Made by a program: the position numbers and the translations under genes. Of a stretch of DNA of 64,000 nucleotides, positions 36,110 to 46,313 are shown one piece after another; position 1 is the stretch's first letter; each line of letters begins with the position of its first letter. This DNA is from Pseudomonas furukawaii (GTDB taxonomy: Bacteria; Pseudomonadota; Gammaproteobacteria; Pseudomonadales; Pseudomonadaceae): assembly GCF_002355475.1 (NCBI RefSeq), contig NZ_AP014862.1, positions 1,798,001-1,862,000 on the forward strand, read 5' to 3'. The notes under the pieces are model-generated. The model made no database searches. It worked only from the letters and a program-made list of their open reading frames with translations, and was not told where the DNA came from.

Positions 36110-36757
36110 ATGACCCAGACCCTGGCCGATATGCGCCGCGACTACACCCGTGACGGGCTCAGCGAGGACCAGGCGCCCGCCGAGCCCTTCAGCCTCTTCC
36201 AGCACTGGTTCGGCGATGCGGTGAAGACCGAGCAGCTGCCGGTCGAGCCCAACGCCATGACCCTCGCCACCGTCGATGCCGACGGCCGCCCCCATTGCCG
36301 CGTGCTGCTGCTCAAGGGACTGGATGAGCGGGGCTTCACCTTCTTCAGCAACTACGACAGCGCCAAGGGTGGCCAACTGGCCGCCAACCCCTTCGCCGCC
36401 ATGACCTTCTTCTGGCCGGCCCTGGAGCGCCAGGTCCGCATCGAGGGCCGTGTGGAGCGGGTGACCCCGGCCGAATCCGACGCCTATTACCAGGTGCGCC
36501 CCCTGGGCAGCCGCCTGGGCGCCTGGGCCTCGCCCCAGAGCAAGGTCATCCGCGATCGCAGCGAACTGGAGTCGCTTCTGGCGGAGACCGAGCGACGCTT
36601 CCTCGACCAGGCCCCCACCTGCCCGCCCCACTGGGGCGGCTACCGCCTGTTGCCGGAGCGCATCGAGTTCTGGCAGGGACGGCCGAGCCGTCTGCACGAC
36701 CGCCTCAACTACCGCCTGGTGGAGGGCGCCTGGGTGCGTGAACGCCTGGCGCCCTGA
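36110..36757 (+). CDS. pdxH: Pyridoxine/pyridoxamine 5'-phosphate oxidase
   Basis: A 215-residue FMN enzyme that makes pyridoxal 5'-phosphate. Signature blocks seen are [12 protein letters not shown] (N-terminal), [28 protein letters not shown] (FMN/PLP binding), [12 protein letters not shown] and [15 protein letters not shown] (C-terminal). The ATG at 36110 is chosen because AGGA is directly adjacent to the upstream ATG (36101) but nine bases from this one. Confidence 0.97.
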   Translation: MTQTLADMRRDYTRDGLSEDQAPAEPFSLFQHWFGDAVKTEQLPVEPNAMTLATVDADGRPHCRVLLLKGLDERGFTFFSNYDSAKGGQLAANPFAAMTFFWPALERQVRIEGRVERVTPAESDAYYQVRPLGSRLGAWASPQSKVIRDRSELESLLAETERRFLDQAPTCPPHWGGYRLLPERIEFWQGRPSRLHDRLNYRLVEGAWVRERLAP

Positions 36758-36816
36758 GCCTTTTCCGGGACACGTGGCGGGCCTGTAGACTGCCCGCTTC
36801 CCAGGAGGCCTTCCCC

Positions 36817-37971
36817 ATGCTCGAACTCGATTCCGCCCTGGCGCAGCTCATCGTCGACCGCGCCATGGCCATCCTGCCCCACAACATCAACGTGATGGAT
36901 GAGCAGGGCATGATCATCGGCACCGGGGATCCGCAACGCCTGCACACCCGCCACGAGGGCGCGCAACTGGTGCTGGCCAATCGCCGCGTGGTGGAGATCG
37001 ACGGCCAGGCGGCGGCTTGCCTGCGGGGCGTTCGTCCCGGGGTGAACCTGCCCCTGTTCCATGCCGAGCGGCTGATCGGCGTGCTGGGCATCACGGGCGA
37101 GCCCGACCTGGTCCGGCCTTATGCGGAACTGGTGCGCATGGCCGCCGAGGTGCTGGTGGAGCAGCGCCAGTTGCAGGTGGAACGGCATTGGCAGCGACAC
37201 CAGCTGGAAGCCTGGCTGTGCCAGTTGGCCGATCCCCGGACCGAGCTGGTGCCCTTGGCCGCCGAGGCCGAGCGGATCGGCCTGTTGCTGAGCTGGCGGC
37301 AGCAGGTCTGCGTCCTGGAATTGACGGAGGAGGGCGATGCCCTGCCGCGTCGCGCCCGGCTCATGGACGCGCTGTCCCGGCAGGGGCAGCTCTGCGCCCC
37401 CCTGTCCGCCCGTGAGTTGATCTGCTGCCGTCCCTACAGCGTCGAGCGGGACGACCGGGCGTGGCTGGACCAGGCCGATGAGCGCGGCTGGGGGATCGCC
37501 CGGCTCTGCGTCAGCGATCCCCAGGCCTGCATCGGCGATCTGCGCGAAGCCGCACTCGCCACCCGGGCGCTGCTGGCCTTCGGCAGGGCCTGCCAGCCAG
37601 GGCAGCGACTGCTGCGGCTGGAGGATCACCGGTTGGCGACGCTGCTCTTCAGCCAGCGCGACAGCTGGCTTTTGCGGCGCTGGCTGGGCCCTCTGGAACG
37701 GCTGCTTGCCGAGGATGCCGATGGCGTCCTGCGCGAGACCCTGCTCGCCTGGCGCGAGCACGATGGCCACACCCAGGCGTGCGCCCGGGCCCTGGGGATC
37801 CATCGCAATACCCTGCGCTACCGCCTGGAACGCATCGCCGAGCTGGGCGGCTTCGGGCAGGTGCGCCACGACCAGCTATGGTTCCTCTGCCTGGGGCTGG
37901 AGTTGCTCCGGGAACGCAAGGCGGCTTGTGCCGATGCACCGCCCGCCCCGCGAAATGGAGCCCTGCACTAG
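36817..37971 (+). CDS. cdaR: CdaR-family transcriptional activator (sugar diacid/glycerate regulator)
   Basis: A 384-residue regulator. An N-terminal sugar-diacid-recognition domain (MAILPHNINVMDEQGMIIGTGDPQRL, residues about 15-140) is followed by a middle GGDEF-like region and a C-terminal PucR/CdaR helix-turn-helix (ALGIHRNTLRYRLERIAEL). CdaR activates genes for glucarate, galactarate and glycerate use. The GntP permease and glycerate kinase genes start 89 and 1500 bases downstream on the same strand, so they are its likely targets. Confidence 0.9.
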   Translation: MLELDSALAQLIVDRAMAILPHNINVMDEQGMIIGTGDPQRLHTRHEGAQLVLANRRVVEIDGQAAACLRGVRPGVNLPLFHAERLIGVLGITGEPDLVRPYAELVRMAAEVLVEQRQLQVERHWQRHQLEAWLCQLADPRTELVPLAAEAERIGLLLSWRQQVCVLELTEEGDALPRRARLMDALSRQGQLCAPLSARELICCRPYSVERDDRAWLDQADERGWGIARLCVSDPQACIGDLREAALATRALLAFGRACQPGQRLLRLEDHRLATLLFSQRDSWLLRRWLGPLERLLAEDADGVLRETLLAWREHDGHTQACARALGIHRNTLRYRLERIAELGGFGQVRHDQLWFLCLGLELLRERKAACADAPPAPRNGALH

Positions 37972-38060
37972 GGCATTCGCACAGGGCTTCCGATCGGGGC
38001 CCTGCGGCACAATTGCCCGGCTGCAAACGGCATCCATAACAACAATCAAGGAGACCGCCC

Positions 38061-39419
38061 ATGGTCCTGGTACTGATACTGGCGGCGCTGATCGCCTTCA
38101 TCGTACTTTCCACCACGCGCCTTAAACTGCATCCCTTCCTCGCCCTGCTGGCGGCCGCCTTCATCGCCGGCTTCGCCTACCAGGTGCCCAGCGGCGAGAT
38201 CGTCAAGACCATCACCACCGGGTTCGGCGGCATCCTCGGCTACATCGGCATCGTCATCGTCCTCGGGACCATCATCGGCGTGATCCTCGAGCGCAGCGGC
38301 GCGGCCATCACCATGGCCGAGACGGTGATCAAGCTGCTGGGCGAGCGTTTCCCCACGCTCACCCTGTCGATCATCGGCTACCTGGTGTCGATCCCGGTGT
38401 TCTGCGATTCGGGTTACGTGATCCTCAACTCCCTGAAGAACGCCCTGGCCGCCCGCATGCGCATTTCCACCGTGGCCATGAGCGTCGCCCTGGCCACCGG
38501 GCTCTACGCCAGCCACACCTTCGTGCCGCCCACCCCCGGTCCCATCGCCGCCGCCGGCAACCTGGGCCTGGAGTCCAGCCTGGGACTGGTGATCGCGGTC
38601 GGCCTGGTGGTGGCCCTGGTCACCGCCTTCGCCGGCATGTGGTGGGCCAACCGTTTCGTCGGGCGCGAGGTGGTGCTGGAGGACGACGGCCTGCCGCACC
38701 AGCCCGACCAGGACTTCGCCGCCCTGCGCGCGGGCTACGGCACGCTGCCGAGCGCGTTCCAGGCATTCGCGCCGATCTTCGTGCCCATCCTGCTGATCTG
38801 CCTGGGCTCCGTTGCCGCCTTTCCCGCCAAGCCCCTCGGCAGCGGCGGCTTCGCCGCGCTGCTGGGCTTCCTCGGCCAGCCCGTGGTGGCGTTGCTGGTG
38901 GGCCTGGCGCTGGCCTGCACGCTGCTCAAGGGCGAGGACAAGCGCAAGGAATTCCATGATCACGTGGTGGACGGCATCCTGTCCGCCGCGCCGATCCTGT
39001 TGATCACAGGGGCCGGTGGTGCCTTCGGCGCCGTGCTCAAGATCACCCCGCTGGGCGACTACCTGGGCAGCACCCTGTCGGCCCTCGGCATCGGCCTGTT
39101 CATGCCCTTCGTGGTCGCCGCCGCGCTGAAGACCGCCCAGGGTTCCACGACCGTGGCACTGGTCACCACCTCGGCGCTGGTCGCCCCGTTGCTCGGCCAA
39201 CTGGGCCTGGACAGCGAAATGGGGCGGGTGCTGACGGTGATGGCCATCGGTGCCGGTGCCATGACCGTGTCCCATGCCAACGACAGCTTCTTCTGGGTGG
39301 TGACCCAGTTCAGCCGCATGCCGGTTTCGCTGGCCTACCGCGCCCAGACCCTGGCGACCCTGGTGCAGGGCATCGCCGGGATGCTCGCCACCTGGCTGCT
39401 CAGCCTGGTCCTGCTTTGA
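38061..39419 (+). CDS. GntP-family permease (gluconate/glycerate-type)
   Basis: A 452-residue inner-membrane proton symporter with 12 or more helices. The signature SIPVFCDSGYVIL, VALATGLYASHTFVPPTPGP, TAQGSTTVALVTTSALV and MTVSHANDSFFWVV blocks are all GntP-family. With a glycerate kinase next and a CdaR regulator before, the substrate is most likely glycerate. AAGGAG lies about eight bases before the ATG. Naming it gntP would overstate the specificity. Confidence 0.93.
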   Translation: MVLVLILAALIAFIVLSTTRLKLHPFLALLAAAFIAGFAYQVPSGEIVKTITTGFGGILGYIGIVIVLGTIIGVILERSGAAITMAETVIKLLGERFPTLTLSIIGYLVSIPVFCDSGYVILNSLKNALAARMRISTVAMSVALATGLYASHTFVPPTPGPIAAAGNLGLESSLGLVIAVGLVVALVTAFAGMWWANRFVGREVVLEDDGLPHQPDQDFAALRAGYGTLPSAFQAFAPIFVPILLICLGSVAAFPAKPLGSGGFAALLGFLGQPVVALLVGLALACTLLKGEDKRKEFHDHVVDGILSAAPILLITGAGGAFGAVLKITPLGDYLGSTLSALGIGLFMPFVVAAALKTAQGSTTVALVTTSALVAPLLGQLGLDSEMGRVLTVMAIGAGAMTVSHANDSFFWVVTQFSRMPVSLAYRAQTLATLVQGIAGMLATWLLSLVLL

Positions 39420-39471
39420 CCGCTTCACCGTCCGGGGCCCCAAGGCTCCGGGCCCTTCCCGAGGTCGATCG

Positions 39472-40617
39472 ATGAAAATCGTCATTGCTCCCGATTCCTT
39501 CAAGGAAAGCCTCAGCGCGCCCGAGGTGTCCGCCGCCATCGCCCGTGGCTGGGCCTCGGTGCTGCCGGAGGCGCAACTGGTGCAGAAACCCATGGCCGAT
39601 GGCGGGGAGGGCACCGTGGATGCGGTGCTGGCCGCCACGGGCGGCGAACGGCGCGAGGCCTGGGTGCGGGGTCCCCTGGGGGAGCCGGTCAGTGCCCATT
39701 GGGGCTGGCTGGGGGAGGGCCGCGCGATCATCGAGATGGCCGCCGCCAGCGGCCTGCATCGGGTGCCACGGGAGCTCCGGGATGCCACTCGCACCAGCAG
39801 CTTCGGCACCGGCGAACTGATCCGCCACGCCCTGGACGCGGGCGCGACCCGCATCATTCTGGGCCTCGGCGGCAGCGCCACCAACGATGGCGGCGCCGGA
39901 TTACTGGCCGCCCTGGGGCTGCGCCTGCTGGACGCCCAGGGTGACCCCCTGCCCGATGGCGGCGGCGCCCTGGCGAGACTGGCGCGTATCGACGCCTCCG
40001 GCCTCGACCCGAGGTTGCCGTCCGTGACCTTCGAGGTGGCAGCGGATGTCGATAACCCGCTGTGCGGTCCGAAAGGCGCGTCCCACGTCTTCGGCCCGCA
40101 GAAGGGCGCCAGCCCCGAGCAGGTCCGGTCGCTGGATGCCGCCCTGCACCGGTTCGCCCGGATCGTGGCCGACCACCTGGGGGAGGACCACAGCCTGCAC
40201 CCGGGCGCCGGGGCGGCGGGCGGGCTCGGTTTCGCCGCGCGGGCCTTCCTCGGTGCGGGATTCCGTCCGGGTATCGAACTGGTGGCCGAACTGGCGCGGC
40301 TGGCCGAATCCATGGCGGACGCCGATCTGGCGATCACCGGAGAAGGGCGCCTGGACGCCCAGAGCCTGCATGGCAAGACGCCGGTGGGCGTGGCCCGCCT
40401 CGCCCGGGCAGCCGGTGTGCCGGTGATCGCGATTGCCGGCAGCCTGGGGGAGGGCTACCAGCGTCTTCGCGAGGCGGGTATCCAGGCCGCCTTCAGCCTG
40501 GTTCCCGGTCCCATGGCGCTGGAGCAGGCGATGGCGGCAGCCGCGGACGAACTGGAAGCCCGCAGCGCCGATATCGCCCGGCTCTGGCTGCTGGCCGCCG
40601 GCGCTCAGGCCCGATAG
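39472..40617 (+). CDS. garK: Glycerate kinase (GarK/GlxK type)
   Basis: A 381-residue kinase that phosphorylates D-glycerate to 2-phosphoglycerate. It begins MKIVIAPDSFKESLSAPEVS with MADGGEGTVDAV, GTGELIRHALDAGATRIILGLGGSATNDGGAG (phosphate-binding) and ITGEGRLDAQSLHGKTPVGVA, all class II glycerate kinase blocks. It is the last gene of the glycerate unit. Its end overlaps the converging small gene (40605-40838) by 13 bases. Confidence 0.95.
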   Translation: MKIVIAPDSFKESLSAPEVSAAIARGWASVLPEAQLVQKPMADGGEGTVDAVLAATGGERREAWVRGPLGEPVSAHWGWLGEGRAIIEMAAASGLHRVPRELRDATRTSSFGTGELIRHALDAGATRIILGLGGSATNDGGAGLLAALGLRLLDAQGDPLPDGGGALARLARIDASGLDPRLPSVTFEVAADVDNPLCGPKGASHVFGPQKGASPEQVRSLDAALHRFARIVADHLGEDHSLHPGAGAAGGLGFAARAFLGAGFRPGIELVAELARLAESMADADLAITGEGRLDAQSLHGKTPVGVARLARAAGVPVIAIAGSLGEGYQRLREAGIQAAFSLVPGPMALEQAMAAAADELEARSADIARLWLLAAGAQAR

Positions 40618-40838
40618 CGCCTCGACGCCTGTTCCAGCCAGGCCTGCAGGTCCCTGCGCCGGATGCCCTCGGCGCGGGCGGCCTGCAGCTGCTCCAGCAT
40701 GAAGGCCTGCTTGGCCTTGTCGCCTTCGGCGAAGGACAGCGCCAGGTCGCGATCCATCCAGCGCTTGATGCGGACATAGAGCCACCAGTGGAAATAAAGT
40801 CCGGCGGCTGTGGTGATGACGATGATGACGTAGTCCAT
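40605..40838 (-). CDS. Small single-pass membrane protein, uncharacterised
   Basis: A 77-residue protein with an N-terminal membrane helix (MDYVIIVITTAAGLYFHWWLYVRI) and a basic amphipathic cytoplasmic tail (KQAFMLEQLQAARAEGIRRRDLQAWLEQASRRYRA). It converges on, and overlaps, the glycerate kinase gene. No family recognised beyond a general likeness to small conserved Pseudomonas proteins. Confidence 0.65.
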   Translation of the reverse strand: MDYVIIVITTAAGLYFHWWLYVRIKRWMDRDLALSFAEGDKAKQAFMLEQLQAARAEGIRRRDLQAWLEQASRRYRA

Positions 40839-41000
40839 GGGCTAACCTGTCATGTATCGGGATGTTGTAGGACTGATTCCTCAGCCTCTGTGGGAAAACT
40901 GAATTCAGGCTGAACGAATGCCGAGTTCCATGCGTCCTCAGGTGACAGCCTTCGCGACGCGGAGTCTAATGGACCGGTTTTCAATTCTGGAGGTATTGCT

Positions 41001-41465
41001 ATGCGTAAACCCTATCTGCTGGTGGCCTCTTTCACGGCTGTGGCGCTGGCGCTGGGTGGTTGTCAGTCGAGCCTGACCGGTGACACCTACTCCCGTGACG
41101 AGGCCCGCCGGGTGCAGACCGTGCGCATGGGCACCATCGAATCGCTGCGACCGGTGAAGATCGAGGGCACCAAGACCCCGGTCGGCGCGGGTGCCGGTGC
41201 GGTGGTCGGCGGCATCGGCGGCAGCACCATCGGCGGTGGGCGCGGCAGTGCGGTGGCCGCGGTGGTCGGTGCGGTCGCGGGCGGGCTGCTGGGGGCAGCG
41301 GCGGAAGAAGGCATTACCCGCACCCAGGGCGTGGAGATCACCGTGCGCGAAGACGACGGCTCCATGCGCGCCTATGTCCAGGAAGTGCAGCCCAATGAAG
41401 TCTTCCGCGTGGGTGAGCGCGTCCGCATCATGACGGTCAACGGCACCAGCCGCGTCAGCCACTGA
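41001..41465 (+). CDS. Glycine-zipper outer-membrane lipoprotein (SlyB/PcP-like)
   Basis: A 154-residue lipoprotein. The lipobox is LGGC in ALALGGCQSSLTGDTYSRDEARRVQ. The middle has a 2TM glycine zipper (GAGAGAVVGGIGGSTIGGGRGSAVAAVVGAVAGGLLGAAAEE, residues about 58-99). The C-terminal part is a small beta domain (VEITVREDDGSMRAYVQEV, FRVGERVRIMTV). This is the SlyB/Pcp architecture of envelope-stabilising lipoproteins. It has its own terminator (41516-41545). Confidence 0.9.
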   Translation: MRKPYLLVASFTAVALALGGCQSSLTGDTYSRDEARRVQTVRMGTIESLRPVKIEGTKTPVGAGAGAVVGGIGGSTIGGGRGSAVAAVVGAVAGGLLGAAAEEGITRTQGVEITVREDDGSMRAYVQEVQPNEVFRVGERVRIMTVNGTSRVSH

Positions 41466-41515
41466 AGCTAAGCTGTCCTTTCGGACGGCGGCCAATTTCT
41501 TCCTCTCCCTGAAAG

Positions 41516-41545
41516 GGCGACAGTGCCGATGGCCTGTCGCCTTTT
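41516..41545 (+). terminator. Intrinsic terminator after the glycine-zipper gene
   Basis: An 8-bp stem, GGCGACAG (41516-41523) and CTGTCGCC (41534-41541), followed by TTTT. Confidence 0.85.
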
Positions 41546-41591
41546 GGGTTGGGCGCTGCTCGTCGACGTTAGATTTTTGAAATAATTCAAT

Positions 41592-41611
41592 CTATCGACC
41601 TAGATCGATAG
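41592..41611. promoter_or_regulatory. Palindrome upstream of the Mrp antiporter operon
   Basis: CTATCGACCTAGATCGATAG is a 7-bp inverted repeat (CTATCGA/TCGATAG) with a 6-base spacer, about 75 bases before the operon. It sits in an AT-rich promoter-like stretch (41573-41620) and could be an operator. Confidence 0.5.
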
Positions 41612-41686
41612 TAATGGATAATCGCGTCGTTTTTTTCTTGCCATGTCCGCTCCCGAAGGAGAGGGCGCTGACCTAGGGAGTAATGG

Positions 41687-44482
41687 ATGATTCTGGCGCT
41701 CATCGTTGCGCTGCCCTTTCTCGGGGCGCTTCTTCCGCCTTTGGCCGAGCGCCTTGGCCGCACATTCTGCGCGAGTGTCGCCGCGCTGGCGCCCCTGGCC
41801 GGCCTGATCCTGCTGCTGACCCAGACCAGCGCCGTGTTCGGTGGCGAGACCCTGAAGCTGGTGGTGCCCTGGCTGCCGGGCTTCGGCCTGAGTTTCAGCC
41901 TGAGGCTGGATGGCCTGGGTTACCTCTTCGCCCTGCTGATCCTCGGCATCGGCCTGCTGGTCATCCTCTACGCCCGCTACTACCTGTCGAAGGAAGAGGC
42001 CTCGGGGCGCTTCTTCGCCTTCCTGCTGCTGTTCATGGGGGCGATGCTCGGGGTGGTGTTGTCGGAGAACCTGCTGCTGATGCTGGTGTTCTGGGAGCTC
42101 ACCAGCCTGTCGTCCTTCCTGTTGATCGGCTTCTGGGGCCACCGTTCCGACGCGCGCAAAGGCTCGCGCATGGCCCTGGCGGTCACCGGTGGCGGCGGCC
42201 TGGCGCTGCTGGCGGGGGTGTTGCTGATCGGCCATATCGTCGGCAGCTTCGAGCTGTCCCAGGTGCTGGCGGCCGGCGAGCAGATTCGCGCTCACGCCCT
42301 GTATCCCCTGGCGCTTGCGCTGGTGCTGCTGGGCGCCTTCACCAAGTCGGCGCAGTTCCCATTCCACTTCTGGCTCCCCCATGCGATGGCGGCGCCTACT
42401 CCAGTGTCCGCCTACCTGCACTCGGCGACCATGGTGAAAGCCGGCGTATTCCTGCTGGCGCGCCTGTATCCGGCGTTGTCCGGGTCGGACCTTTGGTTCT
42501 ACCTGGTGAGCCTGAGCGGCCTGGCGACGCTGTTGATCGGCGCCGGCATGGCGTTGTTCCAGCATGACCTCAAGGGGCTCCTGGCCTACTCCACCATCAG
42601 CCACCTGGGCCTGATCACCCTGCTGTTCGGCCTCGACTCGCCCCTGTCCAACGTGGCGGCGGTGTTTCACATCATCAACCACGCCACCTTCAAGGCCTCG
42701 CTGTTCATGGCGGCGGGCATCATCGATCACGAGACCGGCAGCCGCGACATGCGCCTGATCAACGGGCTCTGGAAGTACATGCCGCACACGGCGGTGCTGG
42801 CCATGGTGGCCTCCCTGGCCATGGCCGGCGTGCCCCTGCTCAACGGTTTCCTCAGCAAGGAAATGTTCTTCGGCGAGACCCTGCAGCAGGACCTGCTGGG
42901 CAGCTTCAGCTGGGTGGTGCCGGCGGCGGCGACCCTGGCCGGCGTGTTCTCGGTCGCCTATTCCCTGCGTTTCGTCCACGACGTGTTCTTCAACGGCGAG
43001 CCGGCGACCCTGGCCAAGTTCCCGCCTCACGAGCCGCCGCGCTACATGAAGGTGCCCGTGGAGATCCTGGTCGCCCTCTGCCTCCTGGTGGGCATGCTGC
43101 CGGGACTGACCGTGGCACCGCTGCTGGCCGCTGCAGCGTCCGCCAGCCTCGGCGGCGTCCTGCCGGAATACAGCCTTTCCATCTGGCACGGCTTCAACCT
43201 GCCGCTGGCGATGAGCGTGGTGGCGCTGGTCGGGGGTGTGCTGGTCTATGTGCTGCGCAAGCCGCTGTTCCGCTGGTACGCCGGTCTGCCGGACACCGAT
43301 GCGAAGGAGGTGTTCGAGCAGCAGGTGCAGCGTGTCACCCGAGCCGCGCGCGGGATCACCGGCCTGCTGGAAAACGGCTCGCTGCAGCGCTCCCTGTCCT
43401 GGCTGCTGGGCAGTGCGCTGGTGGCGATCGCCTTCTACCTGGCGCCGCTGCCGCAGATCGCCGGCGAGCGTCCGCTGACCCCGCTGGATGGCATCACCGG
43501 TCTCGGCCTGGTGGTGCTGGGCCTGTCCGGCGTGCTGACCGCCATCTTCCATCGCCGGCGGCTGATCGCGCTGATGGTGCTGGGTGTGGCGGGCTTGCTG
43601 GTGGCCCTGGCCTTCGCCCGGTTCTCCGCCCCGGACCTCGCCCTGACCCAGTTGGTGGTGGAAGTGGTCACCCTGGTGCTGCTGATCCTCGCCCTCTACT
43701 ACCTGCCGTCCCGCACCCCGGGGGAGAGTTCCAGCCTGCGCGGCCTGCGGGACTTCATCCTGGCCTGTGGCTTTGGCGTGATGGTGGCGCTGCTGGCCTA
43801 CGCCGTGCTGACCCGCCCCTACGATGGCATCGCCGATTTCTTCCTGGCCAACGCGGTCTCCGGTGGCGGTGGTACCAACGTGGTGAACGTCATCCTGGTG
43901 GACTTCCGTGGCTTCGATACCCTGGGCGAGATCACCGTCCTGGCCATCGCCGCCGTGGGCATCTACGCGATGCTTTCGGGCCTGCACCTGACCCATCCGA
44001 CCTGTGATCCCCAGGGGCGGCGCTGGGCCCACGCCAAGCACCCGCTGATTCTCGAGACCCTGTCGCGCCTGCTGCTGCCGCTGGCGCTGCTGATCTCGGT
44101 GTTCGTCTTCCTGCGCGGGCACAACCTGCCCGGCGGCGGCTTCATCGCCGGCCTGATCACCGCCGTGGCGCTGGTGCTGCAATACATCGCCAGCGGCATC
44201 GCCTGGGTGGAGCGGCGGATGAACCCGAGTTACCAGCGCATGGCCGGCGCCGGCGTGATGATCGCCGGGCTCACCGGGCTGGGCAGCTGGGCCTTCGGCC
44301 GCAACTTCCTCACCTCGGCTTTCGGTCACTTCGAGCTGCCCCTGGTGGGCGAGTTCGAACTGGCCACTGCCATGCTGTTCGACCTGGGCGTCTACCTGAC
44401 GGTGGTCGGCTCCACCCTGCTGATGCTGGTCAACCTGGGGCGGGTGAGCCTGTCCCCGGCCGTGAGCAAGGAGATTCACTGA
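41687..44482 (+). CDS. mrpA: Mrp Na+/H+ antiporter subunit A (with fused B domain)
   Basis: A 931-residue, highly hydrophobic protein. The first 500 or so residues are a complex I NuoL-like proton channel ([80 protein letters not shown]). The last part carries an MrpB-type domain ([58 protein letters not shown]). The A/B fusion matches Pseudomonas ShaA as I recall it. It overlaps subunit C by one base. The complex expels Na+ in exchange for H+. Confidence 0.95.
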   Translation: MILALIVALPFLGALLPPLAERLGRTFCASVAALAPLAGLILLLTQTSAVFGGETLKLVVPWLPGFGLSFSLRLDGLGYLFALLILGIGLLVILYARYYLSKEEASGRFFAFLLLFMGAMLGVVLSENLLLMLVFWELTSLSSFLLIGFWGHRSDARKGSRMALAVTGGGGLALLAGVLLIGHIVGSFELSQVLAAGEQIRAHALYPLALALVLLGAFTKSAQFPFHFWLPHAMAAPTPVSAYLHSATMVKAGVFLLARLYPALSGSDLWFYLVSLSGLATLLIGAGMALFQHDLKGLLAYSTISHLGLITLLFGLDSPLSNVAAVFHIINHATFKASLFMAAGIIDHETGSRDMRLINGLWKYMPHTAVLAMVASLAMAGVPLLNGFLSKEMFFGETLQQDLLGSFSWVVPAAATLAGVFSVAYSLRFVHDVFFNGEPATLAKFPPHEPPRYMKVPVEILVALCLLVGMLPGLTVAPLLAAAASASLGGVLPEYSLSIWHGFNLPLAMSVVALVGGVLVYVLRKPLFRWYAGLPDTDAKEVFEQQVQRVTRAARGITGLLENGSLQRSLSWLLGSALVAIAFYLAPLPQIAGERPLTPLDGITGLGLVVLGLSGVLTAIFHRRRLIALMVLGVAGLLVALAFARFSAPDLALTQLVVEVVTLVLLILALYYLPSRTPGESSSLRGLRDFILACGFGVMVALLAYAVLTRPYDGIADFFLANAVSGGGGTNVVNVILVDFRGFDTLGEITVLAIAAVGIYAMLSGLHLTHPTCDPQGRRWAHAKHPLILETLSRLLLPLALLISVFVFLRGHNLPGGGFIAGLITAVALVLQYIASGIAWVERRMNPSYQRMAGAGVMIAGLTGLGSWAFGRNFLTSAFGHFELPLVGEFELATAMLFDLGVYLTVVGSTLLMLVNLGRVSLSPAVSKEIH

Positions 44483-44817
44483 TGGAAGCGCTGTTCGCCG
44501 TCACCCTGGGCCTGCTGACCGCCAGCGGCGTCTACCTGCTGCTGCGGGGGAGGACCTTCCCCGTGGTGCTGGGGCTGACCCTGCTGTCCTACGCCGTCAA
44601 CCTGTTCCTCTTCGCCATGGGACGCCTCGCCGGCGAGGTCGCCGTGATCGGCCGCGAGGTGCAGCATGCCGATCCCCTGCCCCAGGCCCTGGTGCTCACC
44701 GCCATCGTCATCGGCTTCGCCATGACCGCCTTCGTGGTGGTGCTCGCCCTGCGGGGCGTATCGGAACTGGGCAGCGACCATGTGGACGGGCGCCGTGATC
44801 AGGAGCCCGCGCCATGA
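44482..44817 (+). CDS. mrpC: Mrp antiporter subunit C
   Basis: A 111-residue NuoK-like protein with three helices (ALFAVTLGLLTASGVYLLL, VVLGLTLLSYAVNLFLFAMG, PQALVLTAIVIGFAMTAFVVVLALR). ADPLPQALVLTAIVIGFA is the family signature. It starts on the last base of mrpA and overlaps mrpD by four bases, so subunits are made in step. Confidence 0.94.
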   Translation: MEALFAVTLGLLTASGVYLLLRGRTFPVVLGLTLLSYAVNLFLFAMGRLAGEVAVIGREVQHADPLPQALVLTAIVIGFAMTAFVVVLALRGVSELGSDHVDGRRDQEPAP

Positions 44818-46313
44818 CGCACCTGACGATCCTGCCCATCCTGATCCCGCTGTTCGCCGGTTCGTTGCTGCTGATGCTGCCCTCCATGGAGAGGCTCAAG
44901 CGCAGCATTTCGGTGCTGTCCACGCTGGCCCTGCTGCCGCTGGCGCTGTTGCTGATGCAGCAGGCCGACGACGGCCAACTGCGCGTCTACGCCCTGGGAG
45001 GCTGGCAGCCGCCCTTCGGCATCGTGCTGATGCTGGACCGTCTCGCCGCGCTGATGCTGCTGGCCACCGCCGTGCTGGCCAGCGCCGCGGTGCTCTACGC
45101 CGTTCGTGGCGACGACCGGCTCGGGCTGCGCTTCCATGCCCTGTTCCAGTTCCAGCTTCTGGGGATCAACGGGGCCTTCCTCACCGGCGACCTGTTCAAC
45201 CTTTTCGTCTTCTTCGAGATTCTGCTGATCGCGTCCTACGCATTGCTGATGCATGGCAACGGGCCGGAGCGGGTGAGGGCGGCCCTGCACTACGTGATCC
45301 TCAACCTGGCGGGCTCGGCGCTGTTCCTGATCGGCGTCGGCACCCTCTATGGCATCACCGGCACCCTGAACATGGTGGACATGGCACGCCAGGTGGCTGA
45401 GGCCTCGCCCTCCCAGGCGCCGGTGCTGGCCGCCGCCGGGGTGGTGCTGCTGCTGGTGTTCGGCCTCAAGGCGGCGTTACTGCCGCTGTATTTCTGGCTG
45501 CCGCGCGCCTATGCCGCCGCCAGTGCGCCGGTGGCCGCGCTGTTCGCCATCATGACCAAGGTGGGCATCTACTCCATCCTGCGGGTCTACGGCCTGGTGT
45601 TCGGTCCCGAAGCCGGCGAGCTGGCCAACCTGGCCCAGCCCTGGCTCTGGCCGCTGGCCCTGGCGACCGTGCTGTTGGGCGCGCTGGGGGCGCTGGCCGC
45701 TACGACGCTGCAGGGGATGCTGGCCTACCTGGTGGTGGTATCCGCCGGGACCTTGCTGGCGGCCCTGGCCCTGGGCACGCCCGAGGCACAGGGCGCCGCG
45801 CTCTTCTACCTGCTGCACAGCACCTGGGTGGCCGGCGCGCTGTTCCTGCTGGCCGACCTGGTGGCCCGCCAGCGGGGCGACAAGGCCGGGCACCTGGTCC
45901 AGGGCCCGGCCCTGCAGAACCCGCGTCTGCTGGGGGCGGCCTTCTTCTTCGGCGCCATCGCCGTGGCCGGCCTGCCGCCGCTGTCGGGTTTCTTCGCCAA
46001 GCTGGCCTTGCTTCAGGCGGTACCACCCGGCGGCGGCGCGCTGCCGTTCTGGACGGTCCTGCTGATCGCCGGTTTCATCGCCCTGGTCGGCCTGAGCCGC
46101 GCCGGTAGCACGCTGTTCTGGAGAACCGGGAACCAGGTCCTGGGCAGTGCGGAGCTGGATGGCGGCCGCCTCTTCGCCACCCTGGCGCTGCTGTCCGGCA
46201 GCCTGTTGCTGGTGGTGTTCGGCCAGCCCCTGCTGGACTACGCCCAGGCCAGCGCCGCCCAGTTGCACGACCCGAACCTCTATCGCCCGATCCTCGGGGA
46301 GGCCGGAGCATGA
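44814..46313 (+). CDS. mrpD: Mrp antiporter subunit D
   Basis: A 499-residue NuoM/NuoN-like proton-channel protein with about 14 helices. Conserved blocks are DLFNLFVFFEILLIASYALLMHG, FGLKAALLPLYFWLPRAYAAASAPVAALFAIMTKVGIYSILRVYG and GLPPLSGFFAKLALLQA. The intramembrane Glu (FFEILL) and Lys (GLKAAL, MTKVG) of the proton path are present. It overlaps mrpE by four bases (ATGA-type). Confidence 0.95.
   Translation: MTHLTILPILIPLFAGSLLLMLPSMERLKRSISVLSTLALLPLALLLMQQADDGQLRVYALGGWQPPFGIVLMLDRLAALMLLATAVLASAAVLYAVRGDDRLGLRFHALFQFQLLGINGAFLTGDLFNLFVFFEILLIASYALLMHGNGPERVRAALHYVILNLAGSALFLIGVGTLYGITGTLNMVDMARQVAEASPSQAPVLAAAGVVLLLVFGLKAALLPLYFWLPRAYAAASAPVAALFAIMTKVGIYSILRVYGLVFGPEAGELANLAQPWLWPLALATVLLGALGALAATTLQGMLAYLVVVSAGTLLAALALGTPEAQGAALFYLLHSTWVAGALFLLADLVARQRGDKAGHLVQGPALQNPRLLGAAFFFGAIAVAGLPPLSGFFAKLALLQAVPPGGGALPFWTVLLIAGFIALVGLSRAGSTLFWRTGNQVLGSAELDGGRLFATLALLSGSLLLVVFGQPLLDYAQASAAQLHDPNLYRPILGEAGA

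Noticed and set aside
41600-44479. A 959-codon minus-strand frame across mrpA
   Set aside because: Gln/His/Gly-rich antisense of the hydrophobic MrpA; it has no protein-like pattern.
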